A DNA stretch of 64,000 bases from assembly GCF_024810105.1 (NCBI RefSeq), contig NZ_JANUDX010000002.1:1-64000 (forward strand). The letters are read 5' to 3'. Made by a program: the position numbers and the translations under genes. Positions 10,631-17,734 of this stretch are shown piece after piece. How positions within the stretch are numbered: position 1 is the stretch's first letter; each line of letters starts with the position of its first letter. Origin of the DNA: Stenotrophomonas sp. BIGb0135. Lineage in GTDB: Bacteria > Pseudomonadota > Gammaproteobacteria > Xanthomonadales > Xanthomonadaceae. The notes beneath the pieces were generated by a model, which searched no databases, was not told the DNA's origin, and saw only the letters and a list, made by a program, of their open reading frames with translations.

Positions 10631-11044
10631 GTGACGCGCGATGAACTTGAAGCTGAGTTAAACGACGTTGAGTCAAAGTTGGCCACTTCTTCTTCCAGGA
10701 TGTAGCAGCTTCTGCAGAGCTTCGCAACCTCAGTTGCACCTGATGTGTCCGCTTGGATCGAAGATGCTGCTGTGCGCGGCGTCGAAGAAAACCACGAAGC
10801 GACCATTGCTGGAGGGGTAAAGTTTGTTCGCGCAGTGAGGGCAGACGTAACGGACCTTACGCGAGATGCAGTTTCCATTTCGATAGCTGCGCTCGGAGCT
10901 CCGGAGCAATGGCCGCACAATAGAGAACTCACCGCATCGGATTTCTATTCGAAGAGGAACGATTTCTTCGGGGCAGTGCATCGACGTGCTGTATCTTCAT
11001 TGGGTAAAGTTCTCTCTTGGCCGATTCCACGACGCTGGGATTGA
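10631..11044 (+). pseudogene. fourth island gene interrupted by an amber codon
   Basis: A GTG at 10631 has a strong ribosome site (GGAGAGG, 10621-10627) and opens a frame that reads 24 codons to TAG at 10703-10705. It then continues in the same frame without any other stop to TGA at 11042, 137 positions in all. The part before TAG (DELEAELNDVESKL) and after it (QLLQSFATSVAPDVSAW) reads as one continuous helical protein. So this looks like one gene broken by a single base change, for example from CAG, rather than two genes. I do not recognise the product. A sequencing error or amber readthrough are the alternatives. It lies 17 nt after the membrane gene and ends the operon. Confidence 0.65.
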
Positions 11045-11069
11045 GGCGCTTGGATTGCTTCATGGGCTC

Positions 11070-11089
11070 GTAACTGCCCGGTAACAGCA
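11070..11089 (+). repeat. paired 9-bp repeats, right end of island
   Basis: GTAACTGCC (11070-11078) and GTAACAGCA (11081-11089) match the left-end pair GTAACTGCA with one mismatch each. They keep the same orientation and the same 11-bp period, and lie 95 bp inside the right attachment repeat. Confidence 0.55.
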
Positions 11090-11183
11090 AAACCCAGTGT
11101 GCGGCCAAATTCAGCGGGACGCAATGACACTGTAAAACAAGGGCTTCAAGACGACTGCGTTGCGCCGCAAGGACATTTGCCAT

Positions 11184-11230
11184 CCTTCACACGGCAAGGG
11201 TCGCAGGTTCGAACCCTGCACCGCCCACCA
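11184..11230 (+). repeat. attachment repeat, right (tRNA fragment)
   Basis: 47 bases identical to the 3' half of the tRNA-Val at 8446-8492, including the T arm and CCA. It lacks the acceptor 5' strand, D arm and promoter, so it is not a working tRNA. It marks the right boundary of the island. Confidence 0.9.
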
Positions 11231-11245
11231 CACTGCAACATGAAG

Positions 11246-11271
11246 AAGCCGGCCCTTGGGTCGGCTTTTTT
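11246..11271 (+). terminator. intrinsic terminator after right attachment repeat
   Basis: Stem AAGCCGGCC / GGTCGGCTT followed by a T-run, 15 nt after the tRNA fragment. Before the island arrived this would have been the terminator of tRNA-Val. From 11272 to 11428 I see no gene. Confidence 0.8.
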
Positions 11272-11428
11272 GTTGCCTGCCGTTCCCCGAGCGGGTTCGG
11301 GTGCGCTGCCCGGTGCGTACGGCTCGCGCGCCCGCGGCCACGCCGGCTTGTTGCCGCCTTCCTGCCCGCATTAACATCGATGCGGACGGGCCGCTCGCGC
11401 CCTTGGCTGACAGGATGTTGGGCATCGC

Positions 11429-11908
11429 ATGAAATGGCGTGAACCCTGGGGCGTCTCGCTCCGGCACCAGGCGCGATTCGATCCGCTGGGCAAACCGGTA
11501 CGCACGACGTTCCTCGGGTTGTTCGGCGCGTTCGCTGTGGTGTTCATCATGGCCAGCTGGGGCAAGGATGCGGCCGGGTGGTGGGAGAACCTGACGACGG
11601 TGTCGTGGATCGTGCCGGTGTTCTCCGCCGTGCTGGCCCTGTTCGTGCGACTGGTGACCTGGCTGAGCCCACGCCGAATCGACTATGCACCCCACGGCAT
11701 CATCGTGTTCAAAGCGGAAGACGTGTTGCTGATTCCCTGGGGGGCCATCGGCAGCCATCGCTTCACGACGGTCGAGGGCGATGCGGCGTTGGAGATCACC
11801 ACCCTCGCGGGCGACGTGATTCCCTTGTTCCTGCCGTCCACGGTCAGCCGCGCCGCCATCGAGCGCGAGCTGGCCGAGCACATGCGCAAGGCGGCCGCGC
11901 ACGCATAG
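11429..11908 (+). CDS. hypothetical membrane protein with two helices
   Basis: A 159-residue protein with two membrane segments (about residues 27-45 and 57-79) followed by a cytoplasmic-looking beta-rich domain (APHGIIVFKAEDVLLIPWGAIGSH ... GDAALEITTLAGDVIPL). This pattern is seen in small membrane proteins with a PH-like domain, where the tryptophan in IPWGAI is typical. No specific function can be assigned. It is the first chromosomal gene after the island and has normal high GC. Confidence 0.7.
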   Translation: MKWREPWGVSLRHQARFDPLGKPVRTTFLGLFGAFAVVFIMASWGKDAAGWWENLTTVSWIVPVFSAVLALFVRLVTWLSPRRIDYAPHGIIVFKAEDVLLIPWGAIGSHRFTTVEGDAALEITTLAGDVIPLFLPSTVSRAAIERELAEHMRKAAAHA

Positions 11909-12031
11909 CAGCGGGTGCCGGCCGTGCAGGGCGCGCATTGCCGATTTTGTGGATGCCCGGGCTCAGGGCCGGGCTATCGTGTGCATGCGGCCCTCTCCGC
12001 CGCCTTCCTGACACCGCCCCAGGAGCACCGC

Positions 12032-12328
12032 ATGGACCCCGACGCAACCGATCCCACCCTGGGCACGCCCGCCGATTACAGCGATGCGCTGTACCCGGTC
12101 TACTTCGAAGTGGGCGAGTGGCAGCATGTGGCACGTGATGCGCTCGTCGCCTTCCTGGTGCAGCGCAGCGAGGATCATCCTGCGTTCGAGTTTGAACCGG
12201 CAGCGGTGCGCTGCAGCGCGCATGGCTATGAGGTGGACCTGCCGATGCAGTTGATCCCCGAGGTCGTGCGCGCGCTGGCCGAGCACAACGTGGCCGTCTA
12301 CCAGGTGGTGCGGCTTGCGCGGGAATGA
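12032..12328 (+). CDS. hypothetical protein
   Basis: A 98-residue soluble protein with an acidic N-terminus and no recognised motif. The ATG at 12032 has AGGAG 8 nt upstream, which favours it over an upstream extension. It stands between two small membrane-protein genes. Its hydrophobic pattern (VGEWQHVARDALVAFLVQ; YEVDLPMQLIPEVVRALAEHNVAVYQVVRL) suggests a compact alpha/beta fold, but I do not recognise the family. Confidence 0.6.
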   Translation: MDPDATDPTLGTPADYSDALYPVYFEVGEWQHVARDALVAFLVQRSEDHPAFEFEPAAVRCSAHGYEVDLPMQLIPEVVRALAEHNVAVYQVVRLARE

Positions 12329-12377
12329 CGTCGACCGGCTATGCTCGGCGCACGACAGGGAGGCGACGGGGACGGGC

Positions 12378-12770
12378 ATGGAAACGCGTTTCAAGCGAAG
12401 GTGCTGGTTGCTGCCACTCCTGCTGCTGGCCCCCCCGCCGGCGATGGCCCGCGATTTCCCCGGCATGCTGACCGTGTTCGTCGGCTTGCCGCTGCTGGTG
12501 GTGGCCGCGGCGGTGATGGCGCTGCTACTGGTCTTCCGGCGCCGCGGCTGGGCGAGGGTGATGGGCATCCTCGTCGGCCTGCCGGTGCTGCTCACCGGGG
12601 TGTATGTCGCGTGCGTGGACACCTGGCGGTTCTGGCCGAGCCTGGAGAGTGGGGAGTTGGGGTTCCGGCTGGTCGTCATTCTCGGCTGCGCCGCGCTGTG
12701 GGCGTGCGTGTTGGCCATCACCTGGCGACTCTGGCGCGGCGCGCCGCGCGCTGCGTCTTCCCTCCACTGA
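12378..12770 (+). CDS. hypothetical small membrane protein
   Basis: A 130-residue protein with a possible signal peptide ([14 protein letters not shown], residues 11-24) followed by three hydrophobic segments at about 32-55, 62-80 and 98-118. The basic first residues and AMA-type cleavage site could direct export. No family recognised. It lies 49 nt after the preceding gene and 14 nt before the YbjQ-family gene, so the small genes here may share a transcript. Confidence 0.55.
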   Translation: METRFKRRCWLLPLLLLAPPPAMARDFPGMLTVFVGLPLLVVAAAVMALLLVFRRRGWARVMGILVGLPVLLTGVYVACVDTWRFWPSLESGELGFRLVVILGCAALWACVLAITWRLWRGAPRAASSLH

Positions 12771-12784
12771 CCGCGAGGCCACCC

Positions 12785-13168
12785 ATGGCAGACCCCTACA
12801 ACAGCAGTCCCCGTGCCAGCACCGCCATCCGCCTCGACGATGCGATGGTTACCACCGCTTTCGAACTGCCCGGCTACCGGGTGGTGCGCAGCCTGGGCGT
12901 GGTGCGTGGCATCACCGTGCGCTCGCGTTCGATCGTCGGCAACCTGCTGGGCGGCCTGCAGACCCTCTTCGGCGGCAACATCACCATCTACACCGAGCTG
13001 TGCGAGCAGGCCCGCGAAGAGACCTACCGCGACATGGCCAAGCATGCGCGGCTGCTCGGCGCCAACGCGATCATCGGCATGCGTTACGACGCCACCGATG
13101 TCATGACCGGGCTGACCGAGGTGCTGTGCTATGGCACGGCCGTGGTGGTGGAGCCGGCGCGCCTCTAG
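12785..13168 (+). CDS. YbjQ/UPF0145 family protein
   Basis: A 127-residue member of the YbjQ family, often labelled heavy-metal-binding, whose members form pentamers of small alpha/beta units. Diagnostic features are the central [20 protein letters not shown] strand block and the [12 protein letters not shown] motif near residue 105. The real role of the family is unknown. The ATG at 12785 gives the expected N-terminus; an open frame runs further upstream in the overlap with the previous gene and is ignored. Confidence 0.8.
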   Translation: MADPYNSSPRASTAIRLDDAMVTTAFELPGYRVVRSLGVVRGITVRSRSIVGNLLGGLQTLFGGNITIYTELCEQAREETYRDMAKHARLLGANAIIGMRYDATDVMTGLTEVLCYGTAVVVEPARL

Positions 13169-13241
13169 GACGCTGCGGCGCGACCGGACCGTGGTCGGCC
13201 ATGCGGCCACGCCCCCTTTCACACTGGCTACGGTGGATTGC

Positions 13242-14630
13242 ATGCGTCATCTGACATTTTTTGTACTCGCATTGATGTGCTTCCCGGTCAATGCGCACGC
13301 CGCAACGCCACTGGCGCCGGATGCCGCCGAACAGGCCCTGAAGGCGTGGCTGGCTGCGTTCAATGACGCTGACCGTGACGCGCTGACGGCGTTCCGCGCG
13401 CAGTACGGAATGCGCCCGGACACGCAGGGCGATCTTGAGTTCCGCGAGGAGATGGGCCGCCTGGCGGTGCTGGAGGTCGTCGCGACCACCGCTGCCAAGG
13501 CGCAGGTGCTGGTGCTGCCTGCCACCAATGATCGCGCGATGCGGGTGACCACGACCCTGAACCCGGACACGGGCGCGGCCGAGTTTGTGTTCGAGGGCGC
13601 AGAAACGCCCGCGAAGTACCAGCCTGCACGCATGGCCTTGACCGATGTGCTCGTTGAAGCGCGCACGCGCCTGCAGGCATTGCAGGGCTCCAACGATCTG
13701 GGCGGCGCATTTCTGGTGGCCGAGGGCGGGGAGATCCGCATGGCATGGCACGGCGGGCTTGCCGATCGCGAGCACCGCGTGGCGGTGGACCGGAACACAC
13801 GGTTCCGGCTGGCGTCGTTGAACAAGATGTTCACTGCCGTGGCCATTCTGCAGCTGCAGGACGCCGGCAGGTTGTCCCTGGACGATACGCTCGCCAAGCA
13901 TCTGCCGGCGTACCCGAACCCGACCGTGGCCGCGTCGGTGACGCTCCGGCAGATGCTGACCCACACCAGCGGCCTTGGCGACATTTTTGGTGACAAGGCG
14001 ACCGAACACGTCGACAGCCTGCGCACGCTCCAGGACTACTGGGCGGTATTCGGCGCAGAACCCCTGGCCTTCGCGCCGGGCGAGCGCGACCAGTATTCCA
14101 ACTACGCGTTCGTGCTGCTGGGCAGCGTCATCGAGGCGATCTCGGGCCAGTCGTACTACGACTATGTCGATGAACATATCTACCGCGTGGCCGGCATGCG
14201 CTCGACCGGCTCGGCGCCGGAGTCCACGCCCGTTGCCGACCGGGCCAGGCCTTACACCCGCGTCGATGGCCGCTGGACGCTTGAGAAGGCATCGCTGCCC
14301 TGGCGTGGCACGTCGGCCGGTGGCGGCTATAGCACGGTCGACGACCTGCTGAAGTTCGGCGAAGCGCTGCGTACGGGCAAGCTGCTCTCGCCGGCATCGC
14401 TGGCCATGGCCACTTCGCCACAGAACCACAACGCTTGGTACGGCCATGGCTTCATGGTGCGCGGACAGGGCGATGCCCGGTTGTATGGGCATGAGGGTGG
14501 CGCTCCCGGTGCCAACGCGGTGTTCTACGTGATGCCGGAACAGGGCTATGTGCTGGTGGGCCTGAGCAACGTGGACCCGGATGCGATGGGGAACGTGGTC
14601 AATTTCGTGGCCAACCGGTTGCCGCTGTAG
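13242..14630 (+). CDS. exported serine hydrolase, class C beta-lactamase family
   Basis: A 462-residue exported protein with a signal peptide (residues 1-20, cut near NAHAA). Residues 25-140 form an extra N-terminal domain reminiscent of NTF2-like proteins. From about 160 on it is a serine-type beta-lactamase/D-peptidase domain with the SxxK nucleophile in RLASLNKMF, YSNYAFVLLG as the YxN motif, and YGHEGGAPG as the HxG motif. Members are esterases or D-amino-acid peptidases as well as lactamases, so substrate is open. Fused N-terminal domain and lack of an AmpR-type regulator argue against a dedicated AmpC. Confidence 0.82.
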   Translation: MRHLTFFVLALMCFPVNAHAATPLAPDAAEQALKAWLAAFNDADRDALTAFRAQYGMRPDTQGDLEFREEMGRLAVLEVVATTAAKAQVLVLPATNDRAMRVTTTLNPDTGAAEFVFEGAETPAKYQPARMALTDVLVEARTRLQALQGSNDLGGAFLVAEGGEIRMAWHGGLADREHRVAVDRNTRFRLASLNKMFTAVAILQLQDAGRLSLDDTLAKHLPAYPNPTVAASVTLRQMLTHTSGLGDIFGDKATEHVDSLRTLQDYWAVFGAEPLAFAPGERDQYSNYAFVLLGSVIEAISGQSYYDYVDEHIYRVAGMRSTGSAPESTPVADRARPYTRVDGRWTLEKASLPWRGTSAGGGYSTVDDLLKFGEALRTGKLLSPASLAMATSPQNHNAWYGHGFMVRGQGDARLYGHEGGAPGANAVFYVMPEQGYVLVGLSNVDPDAMGNVVNFVANRLPL

Positions 14631-14719
14631 CGGCGGACGGCGCGCGATACCCGCAACGTATCGCAGCAGCACACCATCGGTATTGGCCCGGCGCGCAGCC
14701 TGCGCTGCATGCTGCCTGC

Positions 14720-15598
14720 ATGGATCGACACGACCCCCTCTCTTTCACCGGCCAGGTCGGTCTGGTCACCGGCGCTGCCGGTGGCCTGGGCCTGGCTTAC
14801 AGTCGCTTGCTGGCACGACGTGGCGCGCAGGTGGTGATGCACGACGTCGGTGCGGGCGTGGATGGCCGTGGCGGCGATCCACGGCGGATCGCGGGCGTCG
14901 TTGCCGACCTGGCTGCGCAGGGCCTGGCGGTGCATCCGGCGCACGGGCCGATCGACACGCGCACCCATTGCCGGTCACTGGTCGCCGATGTCCTGCAGCG
15001 CTTCGGTCGCCTGGACTTCATCATCCACAACGCCGGTTGGGTCGAGTACCAACCGATCGATGCGCTGGAAGAAGACCGCTTCGACGCGATGATGGCGATT
15101 GCCGCGAAGGCGCCGCTGTGGCTGGCGCAGGCTGCGTGGACGTCGATGCAGGATGCGCGCTACGGACGCATCGTGCTGACCACCTCCGATCGCGCGCTGT
15201 ACCCGCAGTACGTGCAGAAGGGGCTGGCCGCGTATGCCGCCGCCAAGCTGGCGGCGGTGGGCATCGTCAACGTGCTCGCCGCCGAGGGGGCGCCACACGG
15301 GATCGTGGTCAATGCGGTGTCGCCGGTGGCCAAGACCCGCATGTGGGGCGTGGAAAGTGAGCCGGATGAGCTGCACCCGGACGCGGTGGCGCCGGGCGTC
15401 GCGTTCCTGGTGTCGGCCGCCTGCGTGGACGGCGGCTGGATCCTGCGCGCCAGCAATGGCCAGTTCCACGCCACGCGCAGCGAGGAAGCCGAGGGCGTGA
15501 CGTATCCGCGTGACCTGCGCGCGGTGCAGGCGGCCAGCGTGGAGGAGGTCGCCGCGCAGTGGGCCCGCGTGGCCCAGGCGGCCGTCGAGCTGCGCTGA
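14720..15598 (+). CDS. short-chain dehydrogenase/reductase
   Basis: A 292-residue NAD(P)-dependent oxidoreductase. It has the cofactor motif GAAGGLG near residue 17, HNAG around residue 100, and YAAAK with the catalytic Tyr and Lys. The catalytic serine (TTSD) is about 16 residues before the tyrosine, a little more than usual. The long N-terminal nucleotide-binding part with an inserted VGAGVDGRGGDPRR loop resembles the multifunctional 3-hydroxyacyl-CoA dehydrogenase type. Followed after 46 nt by a LysR regulator. Substrate unknown. Confidence 0.8.
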   Translation: MDRHDPLSFTGQVGLVTGAAGGLGLAYSRLLARRGAQVVMHDVGAGVDGRGGDPRRIAGVVADLAAQGLAVHPAHGPIDTRTHCRSLVADVLQRFGRLDFIIHNAGWVEYQPIDALEEDRFDAMMAIAAKAPLWLAQAAWTSMQDARYGRIVLTTSDRALYPQYVQKGLAAYAAAKLAAVGIVNVLAAEGAPHGIVVNAVSPVAKTRMWGVESEPDELHPDAVAPGVAFLVSAACVDGGWILRASNGQFHATRSEEAEGVTYPRDLRAVQAASVEEVAAQWARVAQAAVELR

Positions 15599-15644
15599 GC
15601 CGGAGCGGTTACGCTGGGCGCTGGTTTTTGCCGTGGCACCTTCG

Positions 15645-16529
15645 ATGGTCGATCTCCGCCAACTTCGTCAGTTCGTCGCCGTCGCCGAGGAACTGCACTT
15701 CCATCGCGCCGCCGCACGCCTGCACATGTCACAGCCGCCGCTGACCGCGGCGATCCGCAAGCTGGAAGAACACATCGGCAGCGCATTGATCGAGCGCGGC
15801 AACCGCACGTTGGGGCTCACCGCTGCCGGCGCGGTGCTGTTGGCCGAGGCACGGCTCACCCTGCAGCAGGCCGACCACGCGCTGGCTGCGACCCGCGACG
15901 CCGCGACAGGACGCACCGGCAGCGTGCGGCTGGGGTACGTGGGCAGTGCGTTGTACGGGCGCCTGCCGCAGGTGATCCGCGCGTTCCGGGGCAGCCACCC
16001 GCAGGTGCGGCTGGAGCTGATCGAAGCGACCTCGTCAGCGCAGGTCACGATGCTGCGCGAGCAGCGCCTGGACGTGGGCGTGGTGATTCCGCCGGTGGTC
16101 GACGCCGGCGACATGCACCTGCAGGCGTTCGATGTCGACCATCTGGCCATCGCCCTGCCGCGTGCACACCGCCTTGCGCAGCGCGCGCCGATTGCGCTGT
16201 CCGCGCTGGCGGGCGAGCCCTTCGTGCTGTGGCCGGCACGCGAGGGGCAGGGCTTCCACGCCCAGGTGATGCGGCTGTGCGCCGTGGCCGGCGTTGTTCC
16301 GCGGGTGGTGCAGGAGGCACACGGCATGCATGCGGTGCTGTCGCTGGTGGCGGTGGAAGCGGGCATCGCGATCGTGCCGGCCAGCATGCAGGGTTTCCGC
16401 AGCGACGAGATCGTCTACCAGCCGCTGCAGGGCGAGGACAGCGGCTTCGCACTGCAGTTGTGCACCCGCAACGGGCCGATCACGCCGGCATTGCAGCAGT
16501 TCCTGCACACGGCGGTGGCGCCGGCCTGA
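15645..16529 (+). CDS. LysR-type transcriptional regulator
   Basis: A 294-residue regulator with an N-terminal winged helix-turn-helix (residues 3-60; RAAARLHMSQPPLTAAIRKLE) and a substrate-binding domain from about 90. The helix reads HFHRAAARLHMSQPPLTAAI, close to the aromatic-degradation (CatR/BenM) branch. I chose ATG 15645, which gives the usual MVDLRQLRQFVAVAEE start. It lies just after an SDR gene and ahead of a convergent TIM-barrel isomerase. It could govern either; no divergent target is present. Confidence 0.88.
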   Translation: MVDLRQLRQFVAVAEELHFHRAAARLHMSQPPLTAAIRKLEEHIGSALIERGNRTLGLTAAGAVLLAEARLTLQQADHALAATRDAATGRTGSVRLGYVGSALYGRLPQVIRAFRGSHPQVRLELIEATSSAQVTMLREQRLDVGVVIPPVVDAGDMHLQAFDVDHLAIALPRAHRLAQRAPIALSALAGEPFVLWPAREGQGFHAQVMRLCAVAGVVPRVVQEAHGMHAVLSLVAVEAGIAIVPASMQGFRSDEIVYQPLQGEDSGFALQLCTRNGPITPALQQFLHTAVAPA

Positions 16530-16625
16530 TCCACGGCGCAGCAGTCTGGCCCGCACGCCCAGGGTGGGGGCGGGGTGGCTGAGGTCGTCGTAGAACGCCG
16601 CGAGCGGGCACCCCCCCGTTCCGGC

Positions 16626-17447
16626 TCATGCCCGCCGCTCATCCAGGACGGCCTCCAACGCCGTCATCGCCTGCTCGGCCACGCCGACTGGATCGTGCGC
16701 GTTGAGCGTGTCATTGAATACTTCCAGCCCGATCGGGCCGGCATAGCCGATGCTGGCAAGCCGCTGCACCAGCGTCGCTAGTGGCCAGATGCCGGTGCCC
16801 GGCAGGCAACGTGCATGCCGCGCCTGCTGCTTCACTGCGCCCGGCTGCGGTTGCGCGGTGACGTCGGACAGCTGCACCAGGGCGATCCTGTCGGCGGGGA
16901 TGCCCTGCAGGTCGTCCACCGACCGGCCGGCGGCGAACAGATGGAAGGCATCCACGACCAGGTCCAGGTTGTCGGCGGCCACCGCCTGGATCTGTTGCCA
17001 GGCCGACGGCACGGTGGAATGCAGGTGGCTCCACGCCATGCCTTCGTATGCGATGCGCAGGCCACGGTCGGCGGCCCGTGCGCAGAGCCAGCGCAGGTCC
17101 GCCGTCACCTGCTGCGTCTCGCAGGCCGGGTCGGTGCTGGCAGGCACCAGCACGGTGCCGGCGCCGACGGCGACGGCCATGTCGAGCAGCGCGCGTGCTT
17201 CGGTGCGCTTGGCCTCGCGGAGGGCGCCCGATGCGCCGTCGAAATCCAGCAGGACCTGCAGATCGGTCAGCTGCAGGCCCGTGGTGTCGAGCACGGTGCG
17301 CACGGCCTCCGGCGAGGCAGCCTGCACGTCCTCGCGCCACAGTTCCACCTGGGCGAAGCCCGCCGCGGCGGCGGCGCGCAATTTCTGCGCGGTGCCGCCA
17401 CCGAGCAGCACGGTGTTGAGGAAACGCGGGCCTGGCAGTAGCGACAT
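16626..17447 (-). CDS. sugar phosphate isomerase/epimerase-like TIM-barrel protein
   Basis: A 273-residue protein of the xylose isomerase-like/AP endonuclease 2 fold. Metal-binding positions expected of the family are seen in IAYEGMAWSH, LVVDAFHLFAAG, LVQLSDV and IGLEVFND. Relatives include hydroxypyruvate isomerase, inosose dehydratase and 3-dehydroshikimate dehydratase; I cannot choose among them. The nearby LysR regulator of the aromatic-acid type makes the dehydroshikimate role worth testing. ATG 17447 is preferred over GTG 17453. A long imperfect palindrome lies about 50 bp upstream. Confidence 0.75.
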   Translation of the reverse strand: MSLLPGPRFLNTVLLGGGTAQKLRAAAAAGFAQVELWREDVQAASPEAVRTVLDTTGLQLTDLQVLLDFDGASGALREAKRTEARALLDMAVAVGAGTVLVPASTDPACETQQVTADLRWLCARAADRGLRIAYEGMAWSHLHSTVPSAWQQIQAVAADNLDLVVDAFHLFAAGRSVDDLQGIPADRIALVQLSDVTAQPQPGAVKQQARHARCLPGTGIWPLATLVQRLASIGYAGPIGLEVFNDTLNAHDPVGVAEQAMTALEAVLDERRA

Positions 17448-17498
17448 GGTCACGTCCTACGCGGAAACAGGCCCACGATGCTAGCGGTGGCGCGATGC

Positions 17499-17524
17499 AC
17501 TGCATGTGCACGTGCATGTGCAGT
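17499..17524. promoter_or_regulatory. imperfect palindrome upstream of isomerase gene
   Basis: Twenty-six bases starting ACTGCATG and ending TGTGCAGT form a near-palindrome built of TGCA and GTGCAC blocks, 52 bp upstream of the reverse-strand ATG at 17447. The position suits an operator of the isomerase gene. Only symmetry supports it. Confidence 0.35.
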
Positions 17525-17557
17525 GCAGGTGCGTGCAGTGCGCCGGCTGTTACCCGC

Positions 17558-17734
17558 TCAGCGCGTGCGCTTCACCCACGCGCGCAGCACCAGCCCGATC
17601 AAACCGGCGAACACCAGCCAGGACACCACATTGAACACGCCGTCGCCGACCAGGGCACTGACCAGGCCGAGCACGCTCGCTGCGGCGATCCAGGCCGGCG
17701 CGACGAACGGGCTGCGGGGAGCGGGTGCGCTCAT
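17558..17734 (-). CDS. small two-helix membrane protein
   Basis: A 58-residue protein, nearly all hydrophobic: helix 1 about residues 13-30 and helix 2 about 35-51, ending in a basic tail (VKRTR). Its ATG overlaps the stop of the PepSY-family gene upstream (ATGA), so it is made from the same message. Small membrane partners of this kind often follow PepSY reductase-like proteins in iron or siderophore loci. I recognise no specific family. Confidence 0.6.
   Translation of the reverse strand: MSAPAPRSPFVAPAWIAAASVLGLVSALVGDGVFNVVSWLVFAGLIGLVLRAWVKRTR

Larger units (their letters stand above)
8493..11183. mobile_element. integrase-less genomic island in tRNA-Val
   Basis: A 2.69 kb segment bounded by the 47-bp direct repeats. 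Its base composition is clearly lower in GC than both flanks, and it uses codons rare in the neighbours (TTA, ATA, AGA, CTA). It holds one forward operon (8724-11044) and no integrase, transposase or excisionase. Paired 9-bp repeats near both ends look like integrase arm sites. I infer a mobilisable or decayed element that relies on a recombinase supplied elsewhere. The 231 bases before the first gene hold only the arm-like repeats and a terminator. Confidence 0.85.

Noticed and set aside
10745..11044. Independent gene starting at GTG 10745
   Set aside because: It has no ribosome site there, and the frame continues upstream through a single TAG to a GTG with a strong ribosome site at 10631, so it is treated as the 3' part of one interrupted gene.
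11184..11230. Second tRNA-Val
   Set aside because: Only the 3' half is present; acceptor 5' strand, D arm and promoter are missing. It is an attachment-site fragment.
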